A stretch of DNA of 64,000 nucleotides from SZAS-79 sp964599095 (GCA_964599095.1 CAZREB010000004.1:367954-431953), one strand, 5' to 3'; counted from the first letter of the stretch, positions 25,482-34,313 are shown. Notes: generated by a model from the letters alone, not told the origin. Numbers and translations are program-made.

Positions 25482-26456
25482 ATGGCCAGCGAAGCTACCC
25501 GTCCTCCGGTTTCCGAATTGCTGCAGGGCTCGCGCGGTACGGCGGAATGCAGGGATGTGGGCCAGTGGTGGCCGCGATGGCGCCGCATCGCGACCCTGCA
25601 CAAGGATCCGTTCGACCGGGCGGTAGCGGGCGGCGCCGATGCCGACCGCATCGGCTGGGCCTTCGCCTCGGGTTACCAGGCTGCGCTGCGCGCCCTCGAC
25701 CCGGCGCTGCCCGACGATGCGATCGCCGCACTTTGCGTCACCGAGGCCGACGGCAACTTTCCGCGCGCCATCCGTACCACCCTGGCTCGCGAGGGCGGCG
25801 GGTTCGTCGTCAACGGGGAGAAGCGTTGGACCACGCTCGGGCCAAGCGGCGGTCTGTTCCTCGTCATCGCGCGGGAGGCGGGATCGGCCGAAGCGCGGCC
25901 GTCCCTGAAGGCGGTGCGCATCGCCTCCGGCGCCGCCGGCCTGTCGGTCGAGACCATGCCGCCGACTTCGTTCGTGCCCGAGGTGCCGCATGCGTGCCTC
26001 AGGCTTGAAGGCGTCCGCGTCGCGCCGGCCGCAGTGCTGGAGGGCGACGCCTACCTCGAGTACGTGAAGCCTTTCCGGACGATCGAGGACGTCCACGTGC
26101 ACGCCGCGACGATCGCCTACCTGGTGGCCGAAGCGCGGCGGCGCGGCTGGCCGCAGCCCTGGGTGGAGCGGGCCGTAATGCTGCTGCATGCCCTTTCGAG
26201 CATCGCGCGGCTCGACCCGCTGGCTGCGGAAACGCACGTCGCGCTGGCCGGTGCGCTCGCATTGGGCGAGGCGCTCGCGCTCGAAGCCGACGGCCATTGG
26301 GCCGCGGCAGGCGACGATCCGGCCGCGTCACGCTGGGTGCGCGACCGCAAGCTCACGGGCGTGGCCTCCAAGGCCCGCGTGCAGAGGCTGGCGGCCGCGT
26401 GGGCGCGGCTCGAGACGAGCGGGGAAGGCGGGGGCGCGAGGCGCCCGGTGCGATGA
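25482..26456 (+). CDS. Acyl-CoA dehydrogenase-like flavoprotein (divergent)
   Basis: This 324-residue protein has the middle beta-domain pattern of acyl-CoA dehydrogenases (LCVTEADGNFPRAIRTT, then GFVVNGEKRWTTLG) and a reduced helical C-terminal region. It is shorter than the usual 380-400 residues and lacks an obvious catalytic glutamate region in the C-terminal part. It starts with ATG at 25482, opposite the CHAD gene, and stands alone upstream of the histidine kinase. It may be an atypical dehydrogenase or a non-catalytic relative. Confidence 0.7.
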   Translation: MASEATRPPVSELLQGSRGTAECRDVGQWWPRWRRIATLHKDPFDRAVAGGADADRIGWAFASGYQAALRALDPALPDDAIAALCVTEADGNFPRAIRTTLAREGGGFVVNGEKRWTTLGPSGGLFLVIAREAGSAEARPSLKAVRIASGAAGLSVETMPPTSFVPEVPHACLRLEGVRVAPAAVLEGDAYLEYVKPFRTIEDVHVHAATIAYLVAEARRRGWPQPWVERAVMLLHALSSIARLDPLAAETHVALAGALALGEALALEADGHWAAAGDDPAASRWVRDRKLTGVASKARVQRLAAAWARLETSGEGGGARRPVR

Positions 26457-26555
26457 GCCGGGCCCACCGATGGCAGCATTTCGCCCGGAGAGCGACCAGT
26501 GGCGCGCACTTTGCGGTAGATTTGGCAGTATTTCTACGGCAGGCGTAACGCAACC

Positions 26556-26563
26556 GGGAGGAG
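26556..26563 (+). promoter_or_regulatory. Strong Shine-Dalgarno deciding a TTG start
   Basis: GGGAGGAG lies five bases before the in-frame TTG at 26569 of the histidine kinase gene. The alternative ATG at 26470 has no comparable site and would add 33 residues without domain support. Confidence 0.55.
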
Positions 26564-26568
26564 CGTCG

Positions 26569-27681
26569 TTGCAGGCTGCGCAGAATGTGGCGGAAGTGTC
26601 GGTCGAGGAGGAGAACCATCTCCGGCTCGTGATCGATACGATCCCGACGATGGCCTGGAGCCTCAGGCCCGACGGCAGCGTCGATTTCGTCAACCAGCGC
26701 TGGCTGGACTACACCGGCTTCAGCCGGCAGGAGGCGCTGTCGAAGGCGAACACCATCGTTCACGCGGACGATTTCCCGTGGGTAAGCGAAAGGTGGCTCG
26801 AGGACAAGGATCGCTGCAAACCGTTCGAGTACGCAATGCGGCTGCGCCGCATGGACGGGGAATATCGCTGGTTCCTGGTGCGCACCGTCCCGCTGGCCGA
26901 CGACAGCGGCCGGGTCGTGAAGTGGTATGGCACGAGCACCGACATCGAGGACCGCGTGCGGGCGGAAGATGCGCTGAGGCAAGCCGCAGCGCAACTGCAG
27001 GCGCTGTCGCGGCGGCTGGTCGAAGTGCAGGAGTTCGAGCGCAAGGAGCTCGCGCGCGAGCTGCACGACCGGGTCGGGCAGAGCCTGACCGCCCTCAACA
27101 TCAACCTGGCGATCCTCAGGCAGGGGCTGGCCCCGGGGAACGCCGCGATCCGCTCGCGCCTGGACGATTCCTCCGCCCTGCTCGACCTGAGCATGGAGGC
27201 GATCCGCGATGTCCTTGCGGACCTGCGGCCGCAGATGCTGGACGACCACGGCCTGCGCGCAGCGCTCGAGTGGTACGCAATGGAATTCTCGAATCGCTCG
27301 GGAATCGCGGTGAGCGTCCGCACCGAAGCGCCCGAATCGAGGCTCGCGGCGCATGCGGAAATCGCGCTGTTCAGGATCGCGCAGGAAGCGCTCAACAACG
27401 TGGCCAAGCATGCGAAGGCCGACCGTATCGAGATCTTCCTCGAGACCGGCCCGTCCGGCTGCGTCATGGCGGTGGCGGATAACGGCATCGGGTTGGGCCC
27501 GGCCGCCGAAGGCTCGATCGGCTCGCGGCACGGCCTGGGGATGGTGACGATGCGCGAGCGCGCGCAGGCGATCGGCGGCGAAGTCCGTGTCGAGGCGCTG
27601 CTGCCCCGCGGGACGAGGCTCGAGGTCAGGGTCCCGAACGCGGAGGGCGGGAGTCCGCCCGAAGGCGCGCCCGGCCGCTGA
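26569..27681 (+). CDS. PAS-domain sensor histidine kinase (NarL/HisKA_3 type)
   Basis: This roughly 370-residue soluble kinase starts with a PAS/PAC domain (about residues 15-135: TIPTMAWSLRPDGSVDFVNQR, cited as the segment following residue 20, then a WFLVRTVPL PAC strand). A HisKA_3 dimerisation domain follows, with the phospho-acceptor His in ARELHDRVGQSL. An ATPase domain comes last (N-box NNVAKHAKAD, G-box DNGIGLGP and GLGMVTMRERA). No membrane segment or partner response regulator is adjacent. The TTG start with a strong ribosome-binding site is preferred over ATG 26470. The signal sensed is unknown. Confidence 0.88.
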   Translation: MQAAQNVAEVSVEEENHLRLVIDTIPTMAWSLRPDGSVDFVNQRWLDYTGFSRQEALSKANTIVHADDFPWVSERWLEDKDRCKPFEYAMRLRRMDGEYRWFLVRTVPLADDSGRVVKWYGTSTDIEDRVRAEDALRQAAAQLQALSRRLVEVQEFERKELARELHDRVGQSLTALNINLAILRQGLAPGNAAIRSRLDDSSALLDLSMEAIRDVLADLRPQMLDDHGLRAALEWYAMEFSNRSGIAVSVRTEAPESRLAAHAEIALFRIAQEALNNVAKHAKADRIEIFLETGPSGCVMAVADNGIGLGPAAEGSIGSRHGLGMVTMRERAQAIGGEVRVEALLPRGTRLEVRVPNAEGGSPPEGAPGR

Positions 27682-27710
27682 ACTGCGCTTGGCCGGCCCG
27701 GACCCGTCCT

Positions 27711-29456
27711 TCAGGACCTTGCCGCGGCGGCCGCCCGGTCTTCCTGCCCGGAAGCGTCGAGCGGCAGCGTTTCGACGTCCTGGACGATGCGCACACCGAT
27801 CGTCCCGGCGCGGTTGCGCACGCTGATCTCCTCGTGCCGGAAGGCCGACAGGTCGATGCCGGCCAGCTCGGCGGCGCGATCCGAGACGATCAGCTCGCAG
27901 GCGTATTCCTTCGTATGGTCCTGCAGCCGGCTGGCCGTGTTGACCGTGTCGCCGACCGCGGTGAGATAGGTCGCGAGGCCCCGCCCCATATGCCCGACGA
28001 CCGCCGGGCCGCAATGCACGCCGATGCCGATCCTGAGCGGCGCGGGGAGGGCTTCGTGCAGGTCGGCGCTCAGTTCGTCGACCGCGCGATGCATTGCGCG
28101 GGCCGCCGCGATCGCGTCGCGCGCCCCGTCCCTGGCGCCGGACTCGACGCCGAACAGCGCCATGACGCCGTCGCCGATGAACTGGTTCGGGATGCCGCCG
28201 CAGGATTCGATCGCGCCGCCCACCGCCTCGAAGTAGCGGTTCAGCAGGAACACCACGTCGTAGGGCAGGCGCCTTTCGGAAAGCTTGGTGAATCCGCGCA
28301 GGTCGGCGAACATCACGCACACCTCCCGTTCGCGCCCGGCCATGATGCCCGGGTGGGCGAGCGACGCCACCGGCTCGACGCTCGGCGGGATCAGCGGCAT
28401 CACCGCGAGATCGTGCACCGGCCGCAGCTGGCAGGCGAGGCGCACGTCGGGCGATGCATTCAGGCGCGTAAGCACCCGGGATTCGACCGTGCCCGGCGGC
28501 GGCAGCGGCCCGGAGCCTGAGAGGACCCGCACCCGGCAGGTCGAGCACCGCCCGCGCCCGCCGCAGACCGAGGCATGCGGTATGCGCCCCTGGCGGCTGG
28601 CCTCGAGGATCGAGAACCCGACCGGCACGCTCACCACCCGTGCACCCGGGTAGGTGATGCGCACCGCGCTGCCGCGCTCGGCGACCTGGCGCATAGCGCG
28701 CGCAGCGAGCGTGATGGCGAGCAGCGCGCCGAGGGCCAGCTCGATCATGTCGCCGGTGTGCTGGAGCGCCGCGCTCGCCATCACGTTCGGCGCCCGCGCG
28801 TCGATGAAGGTCTCGCGCACCCAGATCGGGTCGGCGGCAAGCGTGGCGACGAACCGGCCGGCCTGCACGAACCCGAGGAAGGCCAGCACCGGCAGCAGCA
28901 CCACGAAGGTGTAGAGGACCATCCGGATCCGCGCATACCACGGCTGCATCCGGAGCCAGTAGTGGATCCCCATGCAGCCGTGGGTCCAGGCCACCAGCAT
29001 CAGGATCGTCTGCCAAACCGCGAGCTGCGGCTTGAGCACCCAGAAGACGAGCACCAGCGCGGTGTAGGAATCCTCGAACCCGTACCGCTCGCTCGCCACG
29101 CGCGTGCCGACCAGGTGGTCGACCAGCAGCAGCGGGATCGCCACGCCGAGCGCGATCTGCAGCCCCTCCCAGAACGGCATGCGGAACTGGCGCCGCAGGT
29201 AGATCGACCAGGCCGCAAGCGCAATATGCGTGAGCACCGCCGCCAGCAGCAGCGCCGTGCCGACCGGGTTGCGCCACAGCGCGAGGAAGGCCCAGCGGCC
29301 GGCTTCCATCGCCGCGAGCGAGATCAGGCCGAGCGCGTGGTTGAGAAGGTGCGTCGTCACGAACACGAACAGCACCACGCCCGAGGCGATCCGCGCGCGG
29401 CGCGCATCCCTCGAGGGCCGGCGCGGGCCTTTCAGTACCGGGATGGCGGTGCTCAA
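27711..29456 (-). CDS. Membrane adenylate/guanylate cyclase with diheme-B-like anchor and [2Fe-2S] domain (CyaC-like)
   Basis: This roughly 581-residue protein has three parts. Residues 25-255 form about six membrane helices with paired histidines (TTHLLNHALG, LTHIAL, WTHGCMGIHYW, LQHTGDM), resembling succinate-dehydrogenase-type heme anchors. Residues about 262-360 are a plant-type ferredoxin with Cys298, Cys304, Cys307 and Cys342. Residues 375-560 are a class III cyclase with metal Asp385 and Asp429 and a VGDTVNTASRL motif. Sinorhizobium CyaC, a quinone-responsive cyclase, has a comparable anchor. The TTG start overlaps the GNAT stop (TTGA). Gln425 stands where most adenylate cyclases have a substrate-specifying Lys. 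Confidence 0.85.
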   Translation of the reverse strand: MSTAIPVLKGPRRPSRDARRARIASGVVLFVFVTTHLLNHALGLISLAAMEAGRWAFLALWRNPVGTALLLAAVLTHIALAAWSIYLRRQFRMPFWEGLQIALGVAIPLLLVDHLVGTRVASERYGFEDSYTALVLVFWVLKPQLAVWQTILMLVAWTHGCMGIHYWLRMQPWYARIRMVLYTFVVLLPVLAFLGFVQAGRFVATLAADPIWVRETFIDARAPNVMASAALQHTGDMIELALGALLAITLAARAMRQVAERGSAVRITYPGARVVSVPVGFSILEASRQGRIPHASVCGGRGRCSTCRVRVLSGSGPLPPPGTVESRVLTRLNASPDVRLACQLRPVHDLAVMPLIPPSVEPVASLAHPGIMAGREREVCVMFADLRGFTKLSERRLPYDVVFLLNRYFEAVGGAIESCGGIPNQFIGDGVMALFGVESGARDGARDAIAAARAMHRAVDELSADLHEALPAPLRIGIGVHCGPAVVGHMGRGLATYLTAVGDTVNTASRLQDHTKEYACELIVSDRAAELAGIDLSAFRHEEISVRNRAGTIGVRIVQDVETLPLDASGQEDRAAAAARS

Positions 29457-29944
29457 GGTTGCGTGTTCGCGAGCTTCGCAAGCGCCTCGCCGGTCACCCG
29501 AAACAGGCGCCACTCTTCCATCCGCACCGCGCCCAGGCTCTCGTAGAAGCGGATCGAAGGCTCGTTCCAGTCGAGCACCATCCACTCGAAGCGCCCGCAG
29601 CCGCGCTCGTGTGCGATGCGCGCGAGCGCGAGCAGCAGCGCCTTGCCGTAGCCGCGGCCGCGATGCGCCGGCCGGACGTACAAGTCCTCGAGGTACAGCC
29701 CCTTGCGGCCGAGGAAGGTGGAGAAGTTGTGGAAATAGATCGCCATGCCCACGGTGGCGCCGGCCGCGCGGCAGACCAGCGCCTCGGCGCGGCTGCCTGC
29801 CTCGAAGAGCTCGCGCCCGAGCCTCGCCTCGTCGATGACGACCAGGTGCGTGAGTTTCTCGTAGTCCGCGAGCTCGCGGATCAACCCGACGAGGGCCGGC
29901 AGGTCCTCGCGCGTGGCCGGGCGGATTTCATGTTCGTGTTTCAT
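29453..29944 (-). CDS. GNAT-family N-acetyltransferase (SSAT-like)
   Basis: This 163-residue acetyltransferase has the acetyl-CoA loop RPAHRGRGYGKALL near residues 91-104 and the Glu/Asp-rich strand LYLEDLYV just before it, as in spermidine/spermine and diamine acetyltransferases. The C-terminal WNEPSIRFYESLGA motif is typical. It is the first gene of a two-gene unit with the redox cyclase, overlapping it by TTGA. The substrate amine is not established. Confidence 0.85.
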   Translation of the reverse strand: MKHEHEIRPATREDLPALVGLIRELADYEKLTHLVVIDEARLGRELFEAGSRAEALVCRAAGATVGMAIYFHNFSTFLGRKGLYLEDLYVRPAHRGRGYGKALLLALARIAHERGCGRFEWMVLDWNEPSIRFYESLGAVRMEEWRLFRVTGEALAKLANTQP

Positions 29945-29989
29945 GGGGCTGCCATCCTAACGGAATTGCGACGCTGTATATTCCACGTC

Positions 29990-30607
29990 ATGCGCATGAT
30001 CCGCTCTTCCAATTGCACCACGCTGCCGTGGAAGAACGGGCTGGGCGTGTCGAGCGTGATCGCCTCGGATCCGCCGGGCGCGGGCTACGACGCGGTGGAC
30101 TGGCAGGTCGGGACGACCGAGTTCGGCATCGACTGCCCGTTCTCCAGCCTGCCGGGCATGGACCGCCAGTTCATGCTGCTTGCGGGCAAAGGGGTGGAGT
30201 TGCATTGCATCGGCCTGATCGAAGGCGTGGACATCCGGCGCAAGGTCGACGCGCCGTTCGTGCCGTTCGCCTTCCGGGGCGACTGGCAGACCACCTGCCG
30301 GATGCTCGGCGAGCCGGTGAAGGCTTTCAACGTGATGACCCGGCGCAACAAGGCGGCCGCGAAGATATCGCTCCCGCGCTGGACGGGGCAGCTTTTCTGC
30401 GAGCAGCGGGCGGGCGAGTCGGTGCTCGCGGTCCTGCTCGCCGGCGTTGGCAACGTCGTCGGCGATCCGGTGCCGCTGCTGCCCGGGGACTCGGTGCTGC
30501 TCGATGCGCCCGGCGGGGATCGCTGCGCAATCGTTGCCGAAAAAGGCGCCACCGGCGAAGCGGCCCGCATGGCGATCGTGCGCATCACGCCTGGCGCCCG
30601 GCCGTAG
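29990..30607 (+). CDS. HutD/Ves family cupin-like protein
   Basis: This 205-residue protein matches HutD/Ves: the N-terminus MIRSSNCTTLPWKNGLGVSS, WQVGTTEFGIDCPFSSLPGMDRQF in the first half and KAFNVMTRR in the second. HutD is often linked to histidine use and may be a small-molecule-binding bicupin, but no hut gene is near. ATG at 29990 and ATG at 29996 are both possible; the first gives the MRMIRSS start. The gene stands alone, divergent from the acetyltransferase. Confidence 0.83.
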   Translation: MRMIRSSNCTTLPWKNGLGVSSVIASDPPGAGYDAVDWQVGTTEFGIDCPFSSLPGMDRQFMLLAGKGVELHCIGLIEGVDIRRKVDAPFVPFAFRGDWQTTCRMLGEPVKAFNVMTRRNKAAAKISLPRWTGQLFCEQRAGESVLAVLLAGVGNVVGDPVPLLPGDSVLLDAPGGDRCAIVAEKGATGEAARMAIVRITPGARP

Positions 30608-30633
30608 CGGGGCAGGTCCGGCCGTCCGGCGCT

Positions 30634-30987
30634 TCAGCCGATCTTCTTGCGCAGCACGTGCCTGCGGTTCTTCGTGAACGGGCGCACGTGCGTCGGCCAG
30701 CGGCCCGAATCGACCGCCTTGGCCCAGCCTTCGCCGACCAGCACGTCGGCGCTCTCGAGCTCGTAGACCGCCATGTAGGCCGGTTCGCCTTCCATGACGA
30801 TCGTCTTCTTCTCGCCGCCGAGGATCATCGTGAGCGGTTCCATCTTGTAGCGCTTGGCCGAGACTACGCCCGGCACCTTGGAGATCAGCGGGATGTGCTC
30901 GGTGTCGTAGACCTCGTTGAAGATCGCTTCCTTGTCGGCATCGACGTCCATGCTGACCGTGAAGATGTAGTTTGCCTTGCCTGCCAT
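30634..30987 (-). CDS. Conserved hypothetical protein, EthD/dimeric alpha-beta barrel-like
   Basis: This 117-residue protein begins with a strand-helix pattern (YIFTVSMDVDADKEAIFNEVYDTEHIPLI) and a second strand KRYKMEPL, resembling the dimeric alpha-beta barrel or EthD-type small proteins found in catabolic gene sets. No catalytic residue can be named. The ATG at 30987 is preceded by AAAGGAACTGGCG. It ends 26 bases from convergent hutD. Function unknown. Confidence 0.7.
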   Translation of the reverse strand: MAGKANYIFTVSMDVDADKEAIFNEVYDTEHIPLISKVPGVVSAKRYKMEPLTMILGGEKKTIVMEGEPAYMAVYELESADVLVGEGWAKAVDSGRWPTHVRPFTKNRRHVLRKKIG

Positions 30988-31069
30988 CGCCAGTTCCTTT
31001 GCGGTTCGGGTGGAATGCGCCGATCTTACCAGCCGGGCCGTTGCAGGCCGGGCCGCGCGGTGCTGCTTT

Positions 31070-32212
31070 TCACCAGCCGGAGAATCGCGGCCAGGTCGCC
31101 GCGATCTCGCTCGAGCCGTCCAGCACCGCGTAGCGCTCGTACTGCGCGGCCGTGGCGCAGGCATGGTTCGGCAGGATGCGCAGGCGCGTGCCGATCGGCA
31201 GTTCGGGCACCTGCGCCGGGTCGCCGCTGTGGTGGCTGATGATGCCGTGCTCCTGGCTCGCATCGGAAACGATAAGTCCCGGGATCGGGCGGCCGTTGGC
31301 GTCGCAGACCAGGCCATAGCCTTGGTCTACCGGCTGCTTCGCAGTGCCGCGGTCGCGGGACATCGCCATCCAGCCGGCGTCGGTCAGGATCCAGCCCTTT
31401 TCGCGCTGGTGACCGATCACGGTGCCGAGCACGGACAAGGCGATGTCTTCCACGCGGCAGACACCGATGCCGGCCATGACGAGGTCGAAGAACACGAACA
31501 CGCCGGCGCGCACCTCGGTCACGCCGGTGAGGTCCTCGCAGTAAGTGGCAGTCGGCGTCGAGCCGACGCTGACGACCGAGGCGTCGAACCCTGCGCCGCG
31601 CAATTGTTTCGCGGCCGTGACGACCGCATCGCGCTCGCGGCCGGCGATCGCGCGGATCGCGTCGATGCTGCGGCAGTCGTACGAGCCGCCGGCGTGCGTC
31701 ATGACGCCGGCCACCTGCGCGCGGCTGCCGGCGAGCGCGCGCGCGATTGCGACGATCTCGGGATCGCCGGGCTTCAGGCCCGCGCGATGCCCGTCGCAGT
31801 CGATCTCGACCAGCACGCGCAGCGCCGGATCGGCGGGCTTCAGCCCGGCTGCGATTGCATTTGCCGCCTCGACGCTGTCGATGACGATGGTGAGTTCGAC
31901 GCCGCTCCTGGCGAGCGCAAGCGCACGCGGCAGTTTGCCTGGCGCAAAGTCGACGCCGTAGAGGATGTCTTTGTAGCCGTGTTGCGCGAACTGCTCGGCC
32001 TCCTTCAGCGTCGAGACGGTGATCGGCCGGGGCGCATCGCCGAGCACCAGGCGCGTGACTTCGAGCGACTTGGCGGTCTTCACGTGCAGGCGTAGCCGCG
32101 AGCCGAGCGACTCGATGTGGGCGGTCAGGCGTTGCGCATTGGCGCTTACCTTGCCGCGTTCGAGCAGCAGGGCGGGGGTGTCGAGTTCGGCGAGTGTGGG
32201 AATGGAAGTCAT
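31070..32212 (-). CDS. D-threonine aldolase / D-serine dehydratase-like PLP enzyme (DSD1 family)
   Basis: This 380-residue fold-type III PLP enzyme has an alanine-racemase-like N-terminal barrel. The PLP lysine lies in LRLHVKTAKSLEVTRL near residue 45, following LDTPALLLERGKV. The C-terminal domain ends with LRILPNHACATAAQYERY, which holds the His and Cys of the DSD1 metal site. Family members cleave D-threonine to glycine and acetaldehyde or dehydrate D-serine. It precedes a Bug gene by 7 bases on the same strand, so both may serve uptake and breakdown of a D-hydroxy amino acid. Confidence 0.85.
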   Translation of the reverse strand: MTSIPTLAELDTPALLLERGKVSANAQRLTAHIESLGSRLRLHVKTAKSLEVTRLVLGDAPRPITVSTLKEAEQFAQHGYKDILYGVDFAPGKLPRALALARSGVELTIVIDSVEAANAIAAGLKPADPALRVLVEIDCDGHRAGLKPGDPEIVAIARALAGSRAQVAGVMTHAGGSYDCRSIDAIRAIAGRERDAVVTAAKQLRGAGFDASVVSVGSTPTATYCEDLTGVTEVRAGVFVFFDLVMAGIGVCRVEDIALSVLGTVIGHQREKGWILTDAGWMAMSRDRGTAKQPVDQGYGLVCDANGRPIPGLIVSDASQEHGIISHHSGDPAQVPELPIGTRLRILPNHACATAAQYERYAVLDGSSEIAATWPRFSGW

Positions 32213-32219
32213 TGCAGCC

Positions 32220-33200
32220 TCAATCGAGAAATTCCTGGCGTGAGCGGATCAGCGGGACAAGCGTCTGCAGGTCGCCCGCGAGCTGTGCCTTGAGCGCTTC
32301 GGGCGTGCTGCCGGCAGCGGACGGGACATCCAGGCCCAGAGGCTCCATCGCGCGGCGGAATTCCGCGTCCTGGAGCGCCCCGGCGAATGCGGCGTGCAGG
32401 CGCGCAACGACGTCGTCCGGCGTGCCTTTGGGTGCGAACACCCCGTTCCACGAGCGCACGTTCACAGCGGGGAAACCGGATTCGGCGGCGGTCACGAGGT
32501 CGGGGAGCACCGGCATGCGCGGGGCGACGAGTGCGGCCAGTGCTTTCAGCTTGCCGCTGCGCACGTGCGGCAGCGCGGTCGTGCTCTGGGCGCACATCAG
32601 GTCGATCTTGCCCGCGAGCAGGTCGGTCATCGCGATCGCCACGCCTTTGTAGGAGGCTTGCTGCGCTTCGGCTTTGATCTCGCCGAGCAGCACGAGGCAG
32701 CCCAGGTGCGCGATCGAACCGGGGCCGGCAGTGCCGTAGCGCAGCTTCGCGGGGTTCCTGCGCGCATGGTCGACGAATTCGGCGAAATTCCCGACGGCAA
32801 GCGATGGACTCGCGACCAGCATCAGCGGCGCGCCTCCAAGGTGCGTGACCGGCTCGAAATCCTTCACCGGGTCGTAGGGGAGCGTGCGATAGAGCGCCAC
32901 GTTGGCCACGTGCGTGCCGATCGTGCCCATCGAAATCGTGTAGCCGTCGGGTCTCGCCTTCGCGGCGCGGGCGGTCCCGGTCCGGCCGGCCGCGCCCGCG
33001 ACATTTTCGACGACCACCGGCTGGCCGAGGCGCTTGCCTGCGTGCTGCGCAACTTCGCGCGCGAGCACGTCGCCGGGTCCGCCGGGCGGAAACGGCGCAA
33101 TCAGCGTGACCGGCCCGGATGGGTACGGGTCCGTAGCGTGCGCGAGCAGCGCGAGGGCTGCGAGGGTTGCGGCCAGTGCGGACGCGACAAATGCTTTCAT
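32220..33200 (-). CDS. Bug/TctC-family periplasmic binding protein
   Basis: This 326-residue receptor has a signal peptide ending near LLAHATD, then YPSGPVTLIAPFPPGGPGDVLAREVA. The ATG at 33200 overlaps the stop of the HAD gene upstream (ATGA); a long upstream in-frame extension is non-coding. It lies between the HAD hydrolase and the D-threonine-aldolase-like gene in a three-gene run. Ligand unknown, possibly a hydroxy- or halo-acid given those neighbours. Confidence 0.92.
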   Translation of the reverse strand: MKAFVASALAATLAALALLAHATDPYPSGPVTLIAPFPPGGPGDVLAREVAQHAGKRLGQPVVVENVAGAAGRTGTARAAKARPDGYTISMGTIGTHVANVALYRTLPYDPVKDFEPVTHLGGAPLMLVASPSLAVGNFAEFVDHARRNPAKLRYGTAGPGSIAHLGCLVLLGEIKAEAQQASYKGVAIAMTDLLAGKIDLMCAQSTTALPHVRSGKLKALAALVAPRMPVLPDLVTAAESGFPAVNVRSWNGVFAPKGTPDDVVARLHAAFAGALQDAEFRRAMEPLGLDVPSAAGSTPEALKAQLAGDLQTLVPLIRSRQEFLD

Positions 33201-33838
33201 CCCGGGCTCCGCGCGGATGCAAGAAAGTCGTCGACCATCGGGCGCAGTGCCGGCGATTCGGCCGCCGGCGCAGGAGCGCCCGCCGGCGCGGCGAGGCCGA
33301 CGCGGTTGTGCCAAAGCGTGGCGAGTCCAACGCGTCCGGTGCCGATCAGGTCGAATCCGGAGCCGGCCACGAAGAGCACCCGCTCGGGCGGCAGGCCGAG
33401 TTCGCGCAACGCGAGCCGATACGGCGCAGGGTTCGGCTTGTAATACCCGGCGCGCTCGGAAGTGACGATGACGTCGAAGGGCACCTGCAGGCGGGCCGCG
33501 GCGCGGCGTCCGAGGCGTTCGGAGCAGTTCGTCGCCACGCCAAGCTTGTAGCGCGGCGCGAGATCGCGAAGGAGCGGGACTGCATCGTCCCAAGGTTGCA
33601 GCGTGTCCCACTCGGCGTCCAGCCGCGAGGCGTGCGCGTCCGAAAGCCCGGTCGCACGCGCGGCCTGCGCGACCAGGTCCTCGTAGGGCACATAGGCTCC
33701 GCAACCGTAAGTGAGCCGCAGGTATTCCGCTCGCCACTTGCGGCCGGCGTCTTCGCTGCCAGCGATGCGATTCCAGAGCGACCAGGAGTCGATCAGCGCA
33801 GTGAGGAGGTCGAAGAGGATGGCGTCGTAGCGTTGCAC
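33197..33838 (-). CDS. HAD-superfamily hydrolase, haloacid dehalogenase type II-like
   Basis: This 213-residue HAD protein has the nucleophile Asp9 in ILFDLLTALID. The second motif Asp is absent, which is usual for L-2-haloacid dehalogenases and unlike phosphatases. Thr/Asn are in VATNCSERLG (motif II), Lys in AGYYKPNP (motif III) and Ser/Asp in FVAGSGFDLIG (motif IV). GTG is the start. The gene leads the Bug and D-threonine-aldolase-like unit. Dehalogenase activity is plausible but not proven. Confidence 0.8.
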   Translation of the reverse strand: MQRYDAILFDLLTALIDSWSLWNRIAGSEDAGRKWRAEYLRLTYGCGAYVPYEDLVAQAARATGLSDAHASRLDAEWDTLQPWDDAVPLLRDLAPRYKLGVATNCSERLGRRAAARLQVPFDVIVTSERAGYYKPNPAPYRLALRELGLPPERVLFVAGSGFDLIGTGRVGLATLWHNRVGLAAPAGAPAPAAESPALRPMVDDFLASARSPG

Positions 33839-33847
33839 CGCGGTGAC

Positions 33848-33877
33848 TATACCTAAGGTAGTTGCACTTCAGGTATA
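33848..33877. promoter_or_regulatory. Operator-like inverted repeat upstream of the HAD gene
   Basis: TATACCT at 33848-33854 and AGGTATA at 33871-33877 are perfect inverted arms 16 bases apart. An inner palindrome TACCTAAGGTA lies at 33850-33860. On the minus strand this includes a TATAGT -10-like box (33846-33851) about 8-13 bases before the HAD GTG. This AT-richer patch is unlike the surrounding sequence and could be a promoter with an operator. Confidence 0.35.
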
Positions 33878-33890
33878 ACGGGTGCAGATC

Positions 33891-34313
33891 CTACGCCGTT
33901 GCCAATCGCAGGTCCGCCAGCGAAGTGATCGAGAACTTCCCGAGCCTTGCCACGCGCGGTGCGAGCTCCAGCAGAGCCTTGTCCTTCGTGACCAGATGCG
34001 TAGCGTCAGCGGTCCATGCAAGGTTGAGGAATTTCTGGTCGTCCGCATCGCGGCAGCGGGGCATGAATGGAAGCGCAGGCGGCGCCTCGACGAACTCGGT
34101 CAGCGACTCGTACCACCCGAAGGCTGCGTCCTGGCCCGACGGGTCGAGCTCGAAAGCCGGGTAGGCAAGCACGCGGCGCAGCTCATCGAGGCTCGCGCGG
34201 CTCGCCAGCGGCTTCACCCGTGCCGCTTCGATCGCCGCGCGCAGCGCGCCGACCCCCGGGTCGCGGAAAACGACCAGGTCGAGCACGACATTGGTGTCGA
34301 GGACAATGCGCAA
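33891..34313 (-). CDS. PIN-domain protein, VapC-like putative toxin
   Basis: This 140-residue PIN-fold RNase-like protein has acidic residues Asp6 (VLDTNVVLD), Glu44 (SLDELRRV region) and the Asp pair in CRDADDQKFLNLA. It matches the 'putative toxin, PIN family' group. The start is TTG at 34313, directly at the edge of a REP-like palindrome, and no antitoxin-sized gene lies upstream. It may be a solitary or decayed toxin gene whose original start was replaced by the repeat. Confidence 0.75.
   Translation of the reverse strand: MRIVLDTNVVLDLVVFRDPGVGALRAAIEAARVKPLASRASLDELRRVLAYPAFELDPSGQDAAFGWYESLTEFVEAPPALPFMPRCRDADDQKFLNLAWTADATHLVTKDKALLELAPRVARLGKFSITSLADLRLATA

Noticed and set aside
26470..26568. 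ATG start for the histidine kinase 33 codons upstream
   Set aside because: No ribosome-binding site; the TTG at 26569 has GGGAGGAG at the proper distance.
33891..34313. Complete VapBC toxin-antitoxin pair
   Set aside because: Only a PIN-domain protein is present; the upstream gap holds a REP-like repeat and no antitoxin-sized gene.
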